From Rhynchopus sp. YZ270_cl-10 (taxonomy: Eukaryota; Euglenozoa; Diplonemea; Diplonemida; Diplonemidae): 64,000 nucleotides of DNA. Of this stretch, positions 8,465 to 18,066 are shown piece after piece. Position numbers and translations under genes: made by a program. The notes under the pieces are model-generated. The model saw nothing but the letters and a program-made list of their open reading frames with translations. It searched no databases and was not told the DNA's origin. Positions within the stretch are counted from its first letter, which is position 1; the number at the start of each line of letters is the position of its first letter. The DNA is taken from positions 930,001-994,000 of the forward strand of contig OZ037902.1 in assembly GCA_964035575.1 (NCBI GenBank), read 5' to 3'.

Positions 8465-9331
8465 ATGGTGGAGGTAACGCGCGAATACTACCGAATGTGG
8501 GCGGAGAAGGGGGGGACTGCATGGGGGTTGACTCATGGAATTTTGCGGTGGTGTGAGACGAGCGAGGACACGCTGTTTGCGAAGATGCTGGAGGGGGTGG
8601 CGGAGGAGCACCCTGAGGCGCATAGTGCGTGGCGCAGCACGGTGTTCCGTGCTAGTCTCCGACGCGAGGCGAAGGTCTACATGTTCACAGACCTGCTCCC
8701 GGAGCTGAAGGTCTCACTAACAATGCGTCTCATCCGTGTGGGCCGTACCAGCTACACAGTAGAGTACACCATCTGCGGCGTCCCAAGCAACAACCTCATT
8801 GCCATCGTCCACATCGCCCTCGTAAACGTCAACCTAAAAAATATGCGTGAATCTTCCCCCATAGCGTACCCCGAGCTCTTCAAAAAATTCATCTCACCCC
8901 CGCAACTCGGTGGTGTCTTCCCAAAGGTGAAGAGAGGGGGCACCCCTTCGGTCTACAAAACCGTGGTGCGTGTAAGTGATACGGATGTGAATGGGCATCT
9001 GAACAACTGTGTGCACGCGAACATGGCGTTCGATTCGCTGCCGCTGCCTGATGTACCAAAAATGGGGTATGTGTGCGTGGAGTACATTCGGCAGTCGGTG
9101 CCTGGGGCGAAGCTGGACATTAGCTGTTGGACCTGTGAAGAGACTGAGATGGAGGTCCGCGAAGGGGGAAGAGGGGACGCGGTGGAACGTGAACGTGTCG
9201 CAACGTATGACTGCGAATACCACGAAAGTGATGGGACCTTGGTTGCCCGCGCGACACTCGCAGTGCTCCCTAAGAAGTACCACTCCAAGGAAAATTTCTG
9301 GCATCTCGACCTGGACGCAGCAAAGCTCTGA
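8465..9331 (+). CDS. Double-hotdog acyl thioesterase-like protein
   Basis: 288 residues, no intron seen. The second half has the hallmark of the 4HBT / acyl-ACP thioesterase hotdog fold. KTVVRVSDTDVNGHLNN (~165-181) supplies the D-x-N-x-H-x-N-N active-site strand and helix, followed by a beta-sheet running through EYIRQSVPGAKLDISCW and ATLAVLPKKY. The first half (~50-140, VYMFTDLLPELKVSLTMRLI then TSYTVEYTICG) looks like a second hotdog repeat without the D/N-H-N-N signature. This matches the N-terminal-half/C-terminal-half plan of FatA/FatB-type enzymes, though with the conserved motif in the C-terminal half. The likely reaction is hydrolysis of an acyl-CoA or acyl-ACP thioester; the substrate is unknown. 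There is no clear targeting peptide, so a cytosolic or peroxisomal location is possible. Confidence 0.7.
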   Translation: MVEVTREYYRMWAEKGGTAWGLTHGILRWCETSEDTLFAKMLEGVAEEHPEAHSAWRSTVFRASLRREAKVYMFTDLLPELKVSLTMRLIRVGRTSYTVEYTICGVPSNNLIAIVHIALVNVNLKNMRESSPIAYPELFKKFISPPQLGGVFPKVKRGGTPSVYKTVVRVSDTDVNGHLNNCVHANMAFDSLPLPDVPKMGYVCVEYIRQSVPGAKLDISCWTCEETEMEVREGGRGDAVERERVATYDCEYHESDGTLVARATLAVLPKKYHSKENFWHLDLDAAKL

Positions 9332-9981
9332 TCTGTTCATAGGTAGGAGAAAAGGAAGAGAAAAAAAAGAAAGTGATTGTTGAGACAGCAATAATGAGTG
9401 AGCTCATTCTCTGCTCTTTGCGTGGAGATGAGATGCTCCTTCTGTGTAGCCCCTTCTGGGTGTTGATGTTATGTTTATATATTTCACCGTTTCGCACTTC
9501 ACTTATTCCCCCCCTTTTTGGGAAGGACTTTGTCACGAAAATTTGTGACAAAAAATTAACCATTTGCCGTAATGGCGGTCAACGAAAAAACAGAAAAAAA
9601 AAAACAATGTGATGTGTGTTGGGTCCAACGTGCGTTTTCTACCAATTTTCTTTCTCTTCGATGGGTTTGAGGTGACTAAGCGCGTATGAGGCTTCAGATC
9701 GTCTCTTACCTTTTACCTTTTACTGTTCTCTTTTCTTCTTCATGTTTTTCCTATTTTTGCATTGCGAATAAAAAGGTTTAGGCGAGATCTTTCGCCACCA
9801 ATAAACAATACAATGCAACTTCGCCTTTTCCACTTTGAGACGGAAGATCATTTGTGGTCTTTACTGTTGTCTCGAAGGGGTGAGAGAGGGAGTAATGCAG
9901 GAAAAATATGACTTTAGAGTGTGAGCTCTAACCACAAGCTTTAAAAAATCTCATGCATATTTTTAAAAAAAAATCCACAGA
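9332..9981. other. Intergenic region, no gene seen
   Basis: AT-rich sequence with the dispersed motif C at 9670-9710. A small hairpin, GGCGAGATCTTTCGCC, lies near 9781. Otherwise featureless. Confidence 0.5.
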
Positions 9982-10250
9982 TTATACATAGCGCTCCAAT
10001 TAGAGTGTTAGGGTATAATTAGAGTCTGGGATTTTGGGTCAAGTCAGTTAGAGTCCAGTTAGAGTATAATTAGAGTCGCTTTTCTTCAATTAGACTATAA
10101 TTAGAGCGCAGTTAGAGCATAATTAGACTCTAACTACACTCTAATTATAGTCTAATTAGAGTAAAACAACAGGCTTCTTGTAGGTGCAAACGCCTTAAGG
10201 AACTGGTTCCCCTAAGGTTCCTCTGTAGGACCCAGGTGTCCAGGTGCCCA

Positions 10251-10441
10251 CATAGCTGAGAATAAGACTTGGGGACCCGGGACCCGGTTATTCTCAGCCG
10301 GACTGGGACACAACTATGTGAAGGCGCTGTGGGTCCGCCTGAAAGCGGGTCGGGGACCCGGTCGCGGGAGGGTGGGGGCCTAGTCCAAGTCCTACTGTAC
10401 CTAGTACCCGGGACTCGGGACCCGGCTTATTCTCAGCTATG
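10251..10441. repeat. Inner inverted repeat with GGGACCCGG motifs, inside the 9982-11336 element
   Basis: CATAGCTGAGAATAAG at 10251-10266 is exactly inverted at 10426-10441. Between the arms are several GGGACCCGG-type words and a third partial copy (TTATTCTCAGC, about 10288-10298). It may be a nested smaller element or a folding RNA. Confidence 0.6.
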
Positions 10442-10523
10442 GGTACCCGGACCCGCAGTGGCACATGCCCTCAAGTGTGAGTGACCCACACATGAGGGAA
10501 TGCGACACCGCAAAAACTCTTCG

Positions 10524-10539
10524 TGCACCTTCGGGTGCA
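10524..10539 (+). other. UUCG tetraloop hairpin
   Basis: TGCACC-TTCG-GGTGCA is a perfect 6-bp stem with the extra-stable C(UUCG)G loop. It sits in the interior of the 9982-11336 element among other hairpins (CTGC-TGT-GCAG near 10580, GGCGCC-TTTT-GGCG near 10628). It could belong to a structured RNA. Confidence 0.5.
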
Positions 10540-11340
10540 ATGCCGCAGACAGGCCAAACAGCGTTGGACTCAGAGGAATTCCTGCTGTGCAGGTAACAAA
10601 CATGAGAACCAACTCCCAGTAACAAGGGGCGCCTTTTGGCGGGCGTTATTGAGGATGTTTGGGGTGCAAAGTTTTCCACAATTTTGATGCGCGGGTACAG
10701 AAGTGTTGTCTTGTTCTTTCATCTCTAGGAATGTAAATGTCAATCGAGTTTAACTACCACTAAGGGGTCGAAGGGGATAATCCCAGTATCAAAGGTTGTG
10801 TCGACGGGAAATCTATGAGTATACGTTCATTTCATCCGCAGAAATAACTACTTATGAACCCAGGAGAGATCCAAGCCTCGCGCTAAACCACCACCCGCGA
10901 TTGACTTAGATGTTATAACAAAGAGAATTCATAACAAACAACACCCTACCCCATGCACACTAAAGTGCCATGCTTCAAGTGATCATGCCCTGGGCCAAAA
11001 TTCCTGTGCTAAAAAGGCAACAAGACCAGTGTGAATTGTGCACTGGTTTTCTGGGGGAACAAACAATATTTTCTTGTATCTAGTCCTCTGCAAGCAGAAA
11101 ACAGACGTTCTGGATTACAAAATCGAATTTCTTGCACTGGCTATGCTCCCTGGGTTTATGGCTATAGCATTGGTTGATGTGCCCCTCTTATTGACCCTAT
11201 TATAAGACTCTAATTAGAGTCTAATTAGAGTCCAGTTAGAGTATTAGAGTTCAGTTAGAGTTTTAAAGACTCTAATTATACTCTAACTGCCGACTCTAAT
11301 TATCTAGTTGGAGTCTAATTAGAGCGCTATGTATAACAGA

Positions 11341-11820
11341 TGTTTTCCCCCCCCCGCTCTCTTGTCTCGACTATCGTACGTCAATCGTTGAGCAGCGAAC
11401 GGAATGTAAGCTCACAACTTTTCAGCAGAAGGTGGGCCGGCCGACGAAGTACCGCCCCCGTTCACATTACTGTACGGGGAAGCCAGTAGGTTTCCTTTTC
11501 ACAGGGTTGTTACAGAAGGTGCCAAGCGAAGCTGTCTAACCGCGCTTCTCCAGATGTGCATCGGCCTTTATCCGCACACCATGCCGGTGCTTCTCCCACA
11601 CGCAGGGTCATGCTCTCATCCGGATGGCTGGCATCGGACGTTCAAGTCTGAGGTGCCTGCAGCAATACCTATTCCCTTTTCCTCCCCACTGTCACACCCC
11701 ACCCACCCACCCATCGACCGTGTGTCAAGGGAAGAAGCACTACAAACACTCACATCCCATCCACAGGAGGTCCGCCTGCGTTCCCTCCCCACACGCAAGA
11801 CACCTCTTCACCTATACACT
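11341..11820. other. Leader region of the two-exon gene
   Basis: No separate gene is supported. The sequence turns C-rich towards the ATG at 11821. An open frame upstream (from 11554) has low-complexity composition and is judged to be 5'UTR. Confidence 0.45.
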
Positions 11821-12525
11821 ATGAGCAACGAGGAGCTGGAAAGCAAAGAGAAGAAGGCCGTCGCCACAGGGTGCATGGACGCAGAGGACAGCGACGGTGA
11901 GAGCAGTGAGGAGGAGGAGGGGGTATGCACTCAACTCTGCTTTCTTTCTCTCTTTCTTCTTTTCACCCAATCCCCTCATCATTTCCATTCTGTCTGAGAG
12001 CACTCATTCTTCTTTCAATTTTTTAGGTAACTATCACACGAGAGACTCATCTTCTTTATTGCACCTCTCTGTGATCTACATAACAAACACATTACCCCAA
12101 CACAGGAGTTGGAAGTCGCGCCGCCCCCTCCACGCACTGCCTTTGAGGAGCCCCCCGCACCCACGCCTACCCCTCAGCAGCAGAGAGCACGACTGGATGA
12201 GGACAGCGATGAGGAGGACGTGCCGGCACATCATATCTCTCAGACACACGAGCTGACGGGGCTGAAGCTTGCCCTGAAGCCCGGTAGCGGGCGGGGCCGC
12301 GGCTACCGATCAGGTATTGCACACTCCGTGACACGGGAGATGAGCACAACCTCTGTGGTGGTCGGGCAAGGTGCTGCAGGTGCAGCGCTACCAGGCTCGG
12401 CCTCCTACGGCGATGACACATGGGGCGGCACAACCAACACAGAGTTTGTTGGAACAGTCGGGGGAATTCGCCCCAATACGCGCCCCACTAAGAATGGTAG
12501 CCCCCGACATGGGGGAAGTCTTTAA
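11821..12525 (+). CDS. Small disordered acidic/Pro-rich protein, two exons
   Basis: Exon 1 is 11821-11922 (34 codons) and exon 2 is 12106-12525. The 183-nt intron starts GTATGC and ends CAACACAG, and removal keeps the frame (…EEEEG then ELEVAPPPP…), giving 173 residues. The N-terminus is acidic with two similar clusters (DAEDSDGESSEEEE and LDEDSDEED), which look like casein-kinase-2 sites. They flank a Pro-rich stretch. Next comes a single more ordered motif, LTGLKLALKPGSGRGRGY (~85-102), with an RG-rich basic patch, then a Gly/Thr-rich tail. The pattern suits a nuclear or RNA-associated regulator, but I recognise no family. The alternative 3' splice site TTTTTTAG at ~12027 would add stop codons. 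Confidence 0.65.
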
Positions 12526-12608
12526 AGGAGGGGGTAAGGTGGCTGCATCAATGCAGCCAGATGGGGGAAAGTTATTTGGTTGTGTTATAAGTTAAAGTTT
12601 TATTTTTA

Positions 12609-13750
12609 TATATCATACATTCCATGGTTCTCCGTATAGAAAAGCCTGTTTCTGGAGCCACTTTAAAGTGATAAAAAATCCGCCAAAAAAATGTTGCGAC
12701 CCCGGAATTTTTTCAGATCGATCCGGAAATTCACTGCCGCCCATTTTCGGGGGTCAACAATTCACGACTTAGGTCGTAAATGCAACTGTCCGTGGACACA
12801 TGGATTTTATAAATTTTTTCCCCCGATTTTTTCCCCGATTTTTATTTATTTGGAAAGATCGGTTACGGAAACGTTCAATTCCGGGGTTGCACAATTTTTT
12901 TTATGCCTCTGTGGCTGGTTAGGTGATTTTTGGCTGTGGGACCCCCTTTGGGAACATTTCTATGCAGGTTTCTTAAGGACTTCCTTAAGAAAACCTCCTC
13001 TTTGGGTCGCCACACAGTGGCGTTTGTAAATTGATTTTTTTTTTGGAGAAAGTTTTCGGTTTTTGTTTCCTTGGGTTTATTTTGTACAAATCCTTCAATT
13101 TGGACATTTTTATTATCCCGGAAACACACTCCACGGTATGCAACTTTTTGTGGAGCCAACCCTTTTTTTCACGTTTCTATGCAGGTTTCTTAAGGAATTC
13201 CTTAAGAAAACCTCCTATTTGGGTAGCAACACAGTAGCGTCTCTAAATTGGATTTTCTTTGAAGAAAGTTTTCGATTTTTTTTTCTTTGGAATTATTTTT
13301 TACAAATCTTTCAATTCCGACCATTTTTTTATCCCGGAAACACACTCCACGGTACGCAACTTTTAGTGGAGCCGACCCCCTTTTCTGCACTGAAATCTCT
13401 ATGCATTACTGTATACACACCCATGGAGCCATTTAAATTGACTTCTACTCCACGAAAGTGGTCGATTTTTTTTATGGTGAAAAGCGGGGAGCTCGGAAAT
13501 TCACTGCCGCTGGTTTTCAGGGGGGAAAAATTACATGCCACACACCCACCTCACCGAGAGCCAAAACAGAAATACGCTCACCTTGATATTTTTTTTGGAA
13601 AAAATATTTTTTTTTCTGGATTTTTATTTCTTTGGATCCGGCCGTTTCGAAACGTTCAATTGCGGGGTCGGACGATCAAAAATATGCATCTCACATTTCT
13701 GAGTGCAAAATATGAAAAAGTATACGGAGAACCATGGAATGTATGATATA
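12609..13750. mobile_element. 1142-bp element with perfect 30-bp TIRs and an internal tandem duplication
   Basis: 12609-12638 and 13721-13750 are perfect 30-base inverted repeats (TATATCATACATTCCATGG and on). The TIR begins with TA on both sides, so a TA target duplication of Tc1/mariner type is possible. Inside, a ~217-bp unit is repeated in tandem (about 12958-13174 and 13175-13390). Each unit has a palindrome built on CTTAAGGAATTCCTTAAG and a conserved CCCGGAAACACACTCCACGG block. A third motif, CGGAAATTCACTGCCGC, occurs near both ends (12725, 13493). No transposase frame. A non-autonomous element is the likeliest explanation. Confidence 0.7.
12958..13390. repeat. Tandem pair of ~217-bp units
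   Basis: Both units run from TTTCTATGCAGGTTTCTTAA to a GTGGAGCC block and are roughly 85% alike by eye. The inner palindrome is better preserved in unit 2 (13190-13213). Confidence 0.75.
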
Positions 13751-14640
13751 AATATGATTTATCCCCCCGGTGTTTTTGTGTGTAAGAAAAGAGTTGACTC
13801 TACCTTTTTTGAAAGCATTATGAGGCTTAGGGTCAAACTTTCTCTCTCTTTGATTTTTTTTTTTTTGCTCCACGGGGTGTGTGTTTGTTTTGTTGAAAGT
13901 CTTCTGCAGCACTCCGGGGGGTCAATAACCTACGGTAGTGTCAGTGCCTGCGTCCCGCGTTTGCACGATCAGCAGGGTTTTTTTTTTTTTTTGGCCTCAA
14001 AGAGGTTTCGTCTTCACAGCCAGGTAGTGGGAGCGCATTGCAGTAATAAAAAAATGTCAACACACAATATTTATTACGCACTCTACGCACAAGTTGGGAC
14101 CATTTTTTGATCCCTATACCCTGCTATCAATTTATTGAATGCATGTGTTGAAACAATACACTTTATGCACAAACAAAACTTCAATTTTGCCTCATCATTA
14201 CCCCTGCGATACCAAAATGGGGTGACAACATCACCTCGAAGACACGTCTATGCGATGAAGTGAGAGATTTGAACCTCTATCACGTAAAGGACGCTACGCT
14301 ATATCCTTCAAAGTGTTCTTTGTTGTGCAAGAAAGGCTCATCTTTTTCAAGTTTTAAAATAATGGCTGAAATGCGCCGGAGGAGTGTTTCATCCGTTTTT
14401 TTTTTTTTTTTTTGGTTTTTTTTTTGTTTAGTTCAAGGCTCCGTGCCTCTGTGTGTTTGAAATTTGTTTCTGTGTCGTGTCAAAAAAGGTGACTGCGCAC
14501 GAGAGGGCTGAAGTTCACCGTACGAACTTTTTTCTTCCCCCCTCCGTCTGCGTTCATATTGGGCAGTCTTCTTTCCTAGTCAATATGGTACAGATCGGGT
14601 TGGCAATATCTTCTTTTTTTTCATTACAGGATTGGTGCAC

Positions 14641-14690
14641 CGGTCATACCAAGGTACACTGTGAGAGGGGCTGTTGTATTTCAAGTCAAA
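14641..14690 (+). repeat. Dispersed motif A copy
   Basis: CGGTCATACCAAGGTACACT followed by a shortened GTGAGAGGGGCTGTTGTATTTCAAG. Similar to the copies at 6479 and 8360, and to those in the HSP70 spacers. Confidence 0.6.
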
Positions 14691-15000
14691 CTTTCAAGTT
14701 TTCTTCATTTTGATAAATTGTTGGAATAGTGTTGCCACAGCTGTGCAATCTCCACTTTTTTTTTTGGACGCGCAACTATTTTTAAATGTCTGGCATGGCA
14801 AAACGTAGTTTAGTTATTTTGTTAGTTTCTTTTTGTGGACAAAGCAATGCTTTCTTAAAAAGGAAACCGAGGGGGTTTCAGTGTCTTTATTATGTCTCAA
14901 AGTAAAGGGAGGATCTCTTTCTAGACTAAATTTTGGGAGTTTTCGATGTGTTGAAACTTGATGCGGGACTTAAGCATGGCACATCGCACATGCCACATTT

Positions 15001-15092
15001 GGTGCTATACGGGAGGGGGACGGGGTTTCACAACTTCCCACAACTATGTGGGTGTGAAAACGTTGTGAAACCCCGCCCCCCCCTCCAGCACC
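15001..15092. repeat. Long GC-rich hairpin
   Basis: 15001-15034 and 15062-15092 form a ~30-bp stem (GGTGCT…CGGGGTTTCACAAC against its complement) with a C-run facing a G-run. The loop contains a further small stem (CCCACAACTATGTGGG). It lies ~225 bases upstream of TMEM231. It could be a MITE relic or an RNA hairpin. Confidence 0.65.
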
Positions 15093-15316
15093 AACATTGC
15101 CACATCCTCCCCCCACTCAATCTTACCTTCCTAGCAAAATAGGTCGCTGATTTTCTTTTTTTTTAAAGCTCTCATTGATCCCCCCCAAATCCAACCTCCT
15201 TCCCCCCTTTTCTAACTCCTCACTTACCAACACACCTACCCCCCACCAGTGTACACTATACAAAGCCCCCCCCTTCTACCTCACCCCCTAGACCTTTTTG
15301 CATATATTTTCTCAGT

Positions 15317-16297
15317 ATGGGCGCCATCCACTCCTCTTCTATTGAACGGAGCTATCAGGGGGCAGGGTTGCCTGGTGTTGCGTTGAAGTTGATTGCGATA
15401 TTTATTACTTGGGTGCTCCCGTTTTTGGTGGCATATGCTACAACGTATTTATGGACAAAGGAGATGACATATTGGGAGCAGGCCGACGTTCTGTTTGTAA
15501 ATAAAGCCTTGGTCACGATAAATGGGATAAACGAAAGCGATCCTAGCCGTGCTGTGCAGCAGCTAGCGTGGGTTTCGATACCGAAGGCGGAGCAGTATCT
15601 GGGTAATGACTTTCATCCTATGCGGCTTACGTCATATGAGGAGGATGTAAACGATGACAGCAAAACCGACCGGATATACCTCGACATTGAAACCTTCTTA
15701 CCTCAAGGGTTCAGAGCATATAGCCTAGACGTGGTCTGCTTCTTTCAGTTTGATCTGACTGATATGATTGACCTCCAAATGGAAAGCATAGGGCATGTTC
15801 ATCACAGTGCATATCTCCCTTTCACCGGATACAGAGTAGACGCTGATTTAAAATTTGAACAGCGTGGTATCCTAGTGTTCAATCCATTCACGGAGTACAA
15901 TGAGATCTATAATATCAGTAAATTCAGTGAAAATACGATACAGAGTCCGTTGGATTTGGTGGTCAGTAAGGTGGTGCGGGACTATGGGGAGAGAAACGAG
16001 ACGACGAAGTTTAAGGTGTTTGGAGAGAGTGCTGAATTCGATAGAGGGGAGGCGAGTGTTTCGAGGCCGTTTTCGGTGTCGTTGATGGTGAGGAACGTGG
16101 CGCAGCCGATCACGCATTCGACAGACTTCCCGCAGGTGGTGAAGTTTGCGTTGATGCAGTACTTCGTCTTCTGGTACATCTTCCGGAGTCTCTCGAACTT
16201 CATCTGCAAATTCCTGGTTGAAGGCGGAGTAGTAAACACCATAGCATCCTCACCAGAGCTCGATGAACTCCACAAACGACACCGAAGAATCTATTGA
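15317..16297 (+). CDS. TMEM231: TMEM231-like ciliary transition-zone membrane protein
   Basis: 326 residues with one hydrophobic segment near each end (~22-45 and ~278-300), the plan of TMEM231. Matches recalled from the human protein include ERSYQGAG near the N-terminus (human ERSYRAG), the EEDVNDDSKTD segment at ~108-118 (human REEDRNQDGKTD), and the C-terminal block VVKFALMQYFVFWYIFR…VVNT (human MVKFAWVQYVSILLIF…VVTT). NESDPS, NISK and NETTKF are potential glycosylation sites in the large inter-TM domain. In animals TMEM231 joins the MKS/B9 complex at the ciliary transition zone and gates membrane-protein entry. Its presence implies a flagellum. The ATG at 15317 follows a T-rich CTCAG. No intron is seen. 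Confidence 0.85.
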   Translation: MGAIHSSSIERSYQGAGLPGVALKLIAIFITWVLPFLVAYATTYLWTKEMTYWEQADVLFVNKALVTINGINESDPSRAVQQLAWVSIPKAEQYLGNDFHPMRLTSYEEDVNDDSKTDRIYLDIETFLPQGFRAYSLDVVCFFQFDLTDMIDLQMESIGHVHHSAYLPFTGYRVDADLKFEQRGILVFNPFTEYNEIYNISKFSENTIQSPLDLVVSKVVRDYGERNETTKFKVFGESAEFDRGEASVSRPFSVSLMVRNVAQPITHSTDFPQVVKFALMQYFVFWYIFRSLSNFICKFLVEGGVVNTIASSPELDELHKRHRRIY

Positions 16298-16867
16298 GAC
16301 AATTTGACAAAAAAATAGGTAATGAAGAATATGGGGCAGATTAGGATGGGGTGGGTTGAAGTATTTAAACAGACATGAGTAAATTAGAATCTTTGTTCTG
16401 GTAGGAGAGGTTGGAGAACTGTGTGCCTACATACGGTTTTTTTAAAAGGTACACTGTTCACGAGAGGGCTTTGTATTTTCAAGACAACTTTTTGGGTGCA
16501 AAAGAAAACAAAATGAGTTCTTGCTTTCAAAACATAAAGGGGGTCTGGCTAAAAAACGTATCTGTACTGTTGGTAGAGGCTGTCCCTTTTTAAGTATTTT
16601 CTCCAAAAAAAATAAAAATAGATCCAAAAGCTTTACTGTGTGTAGAGAGTACCTCCCTGTATTCCCCCCCTCCGCCCCCCCGCCCCCTCCCCTCGGTTTT
16701 GCACATCATTTTTTTCTCAAATGGTACTTTCGGAAGTCGGTCAACGACCTGTCAGCGACCTGTCAATATCGACCCCCTCCCGGAGCACCATGCATCAAAT
16801 CTTCTTTTTTTTTTTTCCAAAAAAAAATCTTCAAAAATCAGAAAACCAAAGAAAAAACCCAATTAAA
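16298..16867. other. Intergenic region with motif A
   Basis: Motif A lies at 16448-16490 (GGTACACTGTTCACGAGAGG and on). It is followed by C-runs and A-rich DNA up to the ATG at 16868. No gene is seen. Confidence 0.55.
16448..16490 (+). repeat. Dispersed motif A copy
   Basis: GGTACACTGTTCACGAGAGG followed by GCTTTGTATTTTCAAGAC. This is the best-preserved single copy, ~380 bases upstream of the lipase start. Confidence 0.75.
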
Positions 16868-17824
16868 ATGGCACTCCGATTTGAAGAAGGCTCCTTCCAA
16901 AGCCCTGTTGATGGTCTTAAGATTTCCCTTCGCAGTTGGGTGCCCGAATCCGCGAAGGCTGTTGTGATCATCTCTCACGGGTACCTCGAGCATTGCGGAC
17001 GGTACGAGCGGGTTGCGAAGGAACTTGTTTCTAAGGGGTATGCTTGCTACGGTATTGACCACCGTTCGCATGGACGCTCTGAGGATGTGAAGAAGACGAG
17101 AGGGCTGATGATGCAGTTTTCTGACATTGTCGACGACTTCAACTTCTTTGTAAACAAGATTATCGACGCCACCGCCGCCACCACAGTCCTTGCGGACGGT
17201 ACATTCACCCCTCAACCCTTCGCAGAAGCGCTCGCAAACAGCATTCCAAGCAACATCGACCCGAAGGTCCCAATCTTCATCTTCGGACACAGTATGGGAG
17301 GTTTGAACGCAATAAAATATGTTCAGGACTATGGAAAGACTAAGCCAATTCGTGGTGTCGTGCTGAGTTCACCATACCTCAAGAACGTTAACGTACCGAA
17401 CTGTCTCATGAGAAACATTCTGGGCCTTGTTGGGAAGGTTGCCCCCTCTACATCTGTTGCCGCGATTGACAAGACATTAATCTCTTCCGACAAGGATGAG
17501 TGCGAAAGGTACTGGAAAGACCCTTTGAACGGGAAGGCAGTACCAGCATTGTCTGCAGACCAGCTGATGGTAGCACATGACGAAGTGGCGAAACGTGCTG
17601 CAGAGTTCAAGCTCCCTCTTCTCGTTGTCCAAGGAGACAAAGACAAGGTGGTTGACATGGCAGGCACCGTAGCCTGGCTCAAAAACTGTGGTTGCTCTGA
17701 ACAAGAAATGAAGCTCTACGCAGGAGGATTCCACGAGCTTCTCAACGAAAAGACTTCAATGAGAGAAGAGGTCACCAAGGACATCCTCTCCTTTTTGGAA
17801 GCGAAGTGCCAGGCGAAGATGTGA
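16868..17824 (+). CDS. Monoacylglycerol lipase-like serine hydrolase (S33 alpha/beta-hydrolase)
   Basis: From ATG 16868 the protein has 318 residues, the usual length for this family. The in-frame ATG at 16721 would add a Phe/Lys-rich leader and is not preferred. Family landmarks are all present: the oxyanion segment SHGYLEHCGRYERVA (~36-50), YGIDHRSHGRS, the nucleophile elbow GHSMGG (Ser near 142), the acid in VVQGDKDKVVD (~256), and the His in AGGFHELLNE (~289). The NPN-like Arg-Gly-Val-Val-Leu-Ser strand also fits. Known members hydrolyse monoacylglycerols or lysophospholipids to free fatty acids. The cap region (~95-130) is extended by an Ala/Thr-rich insertion. No signal peptide, so it is probably cytosolic or lipid-droplet associated. 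No intron seen. Confidence 0.85.
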   Translation: MALRFEEGSFQSPVDGLKISLRSWVPESAKAVVIISHGYLEHCGRYERVAKELVSKGYACYGIDHRSHGRSEDVKKTRGLMMQFSDIVDDFNFFVNKIIDATAATTVLADGTFTPQPFAEALANSIPSNIDPKVPIFIFGHSMGGLNAIKYVQDYGKTKPIRGVVLSSPYLKNVNVPNCLMRNILGLVGKVAPSTSVAAIDKTLISSDKDECERYWKDPLNGKAVPALSADQLMVAHDEVAKRAAEFKLPLLVVQGDKDKVVDMAGTVAWLKNCGCSEQEMKLYAGGFHELLNEKTSMREEVTKDILSFLEAKCQAKM

Positions 17825-18066
17825 GGGGAAAAAAGGGGGGGTGTGTTTTATAAAAAGGTGTGGAACGCTAACCTATACGAAGATCTTCTAAAAATAAGTG
17901 GTTTATATTATGAGGGTGACTAAGCACAGAGAGAACATAAAAAAAACAAATGACTGATGAATAAACCAAAGAATAATCTAATCAGACTAAGCACAGAGGC
18001 TTGGGTTCATCTTACACCGCTGTGTTTTAATACGTTTCAACCACTCTTTAAAAACTTCATTTTTTC
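17825..18066. other. Intergenic, with two motif C copies
   Basis: GGTGACTAAGCACAGAG near 17921 and GACTAAGCACAGAGGCTTGG near 17985. They are copies of the motif also seen at 9670 and 20108. Confidence 0.55.

Larger units (their letters stand above)
9982..11336. mobile_element. 1355-bp non-autonomous DNA-transposon-like element with TIRs and 4-bp target duplication
   Basis: The ends 9982-10006 and 11312-11336 are inverted repeats of 25 bases with two mismatches (TTATACATAGCGCTC core). The flanking CAGA at 9978-9981 and 11337-11340 fits a 4-bp target-site duplication. Both ends carry many subterminal copies of CTAATTAGAGT or its complement (10000-10165 and 11205-11325). The interior (10170-11190) is GC-richer and shows no transposase frame. 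It contains several stable hairpins: GGAACTGGTTCC near 10200, a UUCG-type stem-loop at 10524-10539, and an inner inverted repeat at 10251-10266 / 10426-10441. The family is not recognised. Confidence 0.75.
12526..15316. other. Gene-poor region rich in repeats
   Basis: No credible coding frame. It contains a TIR element (12609-13750), dispersed motifs B, D and A (13938, 13991, 14499, 14641), and a large hairpin at 15001-15092. The CT-rich leader of the next gene is also here, ending TTTTCTCAGT directly before ATG 15317. Confidence 0.55.

Noticed and set aside
11101-11165. CTGGATTACAAAAT resembling the start of the woodchuck post-transcriptional element
   Set aside because: Only ~14 bases match and the following sequence diverges at once; chance similarity.
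11554-11820. Upstream in-frame extension of the two-exon disordered protein
   Set aside because: The added residues are Pro/His/Ser-rich leader translation; the ATG at 11821 begins the charged, coding-like sequence.
14255-14310. GAGATTTGAACCTCTATCAC looking like a reversed tRNA T-arm
   Set aside because: The T-stem has several mismatches and no acceptor partner or anticodon arm pairs correctly.
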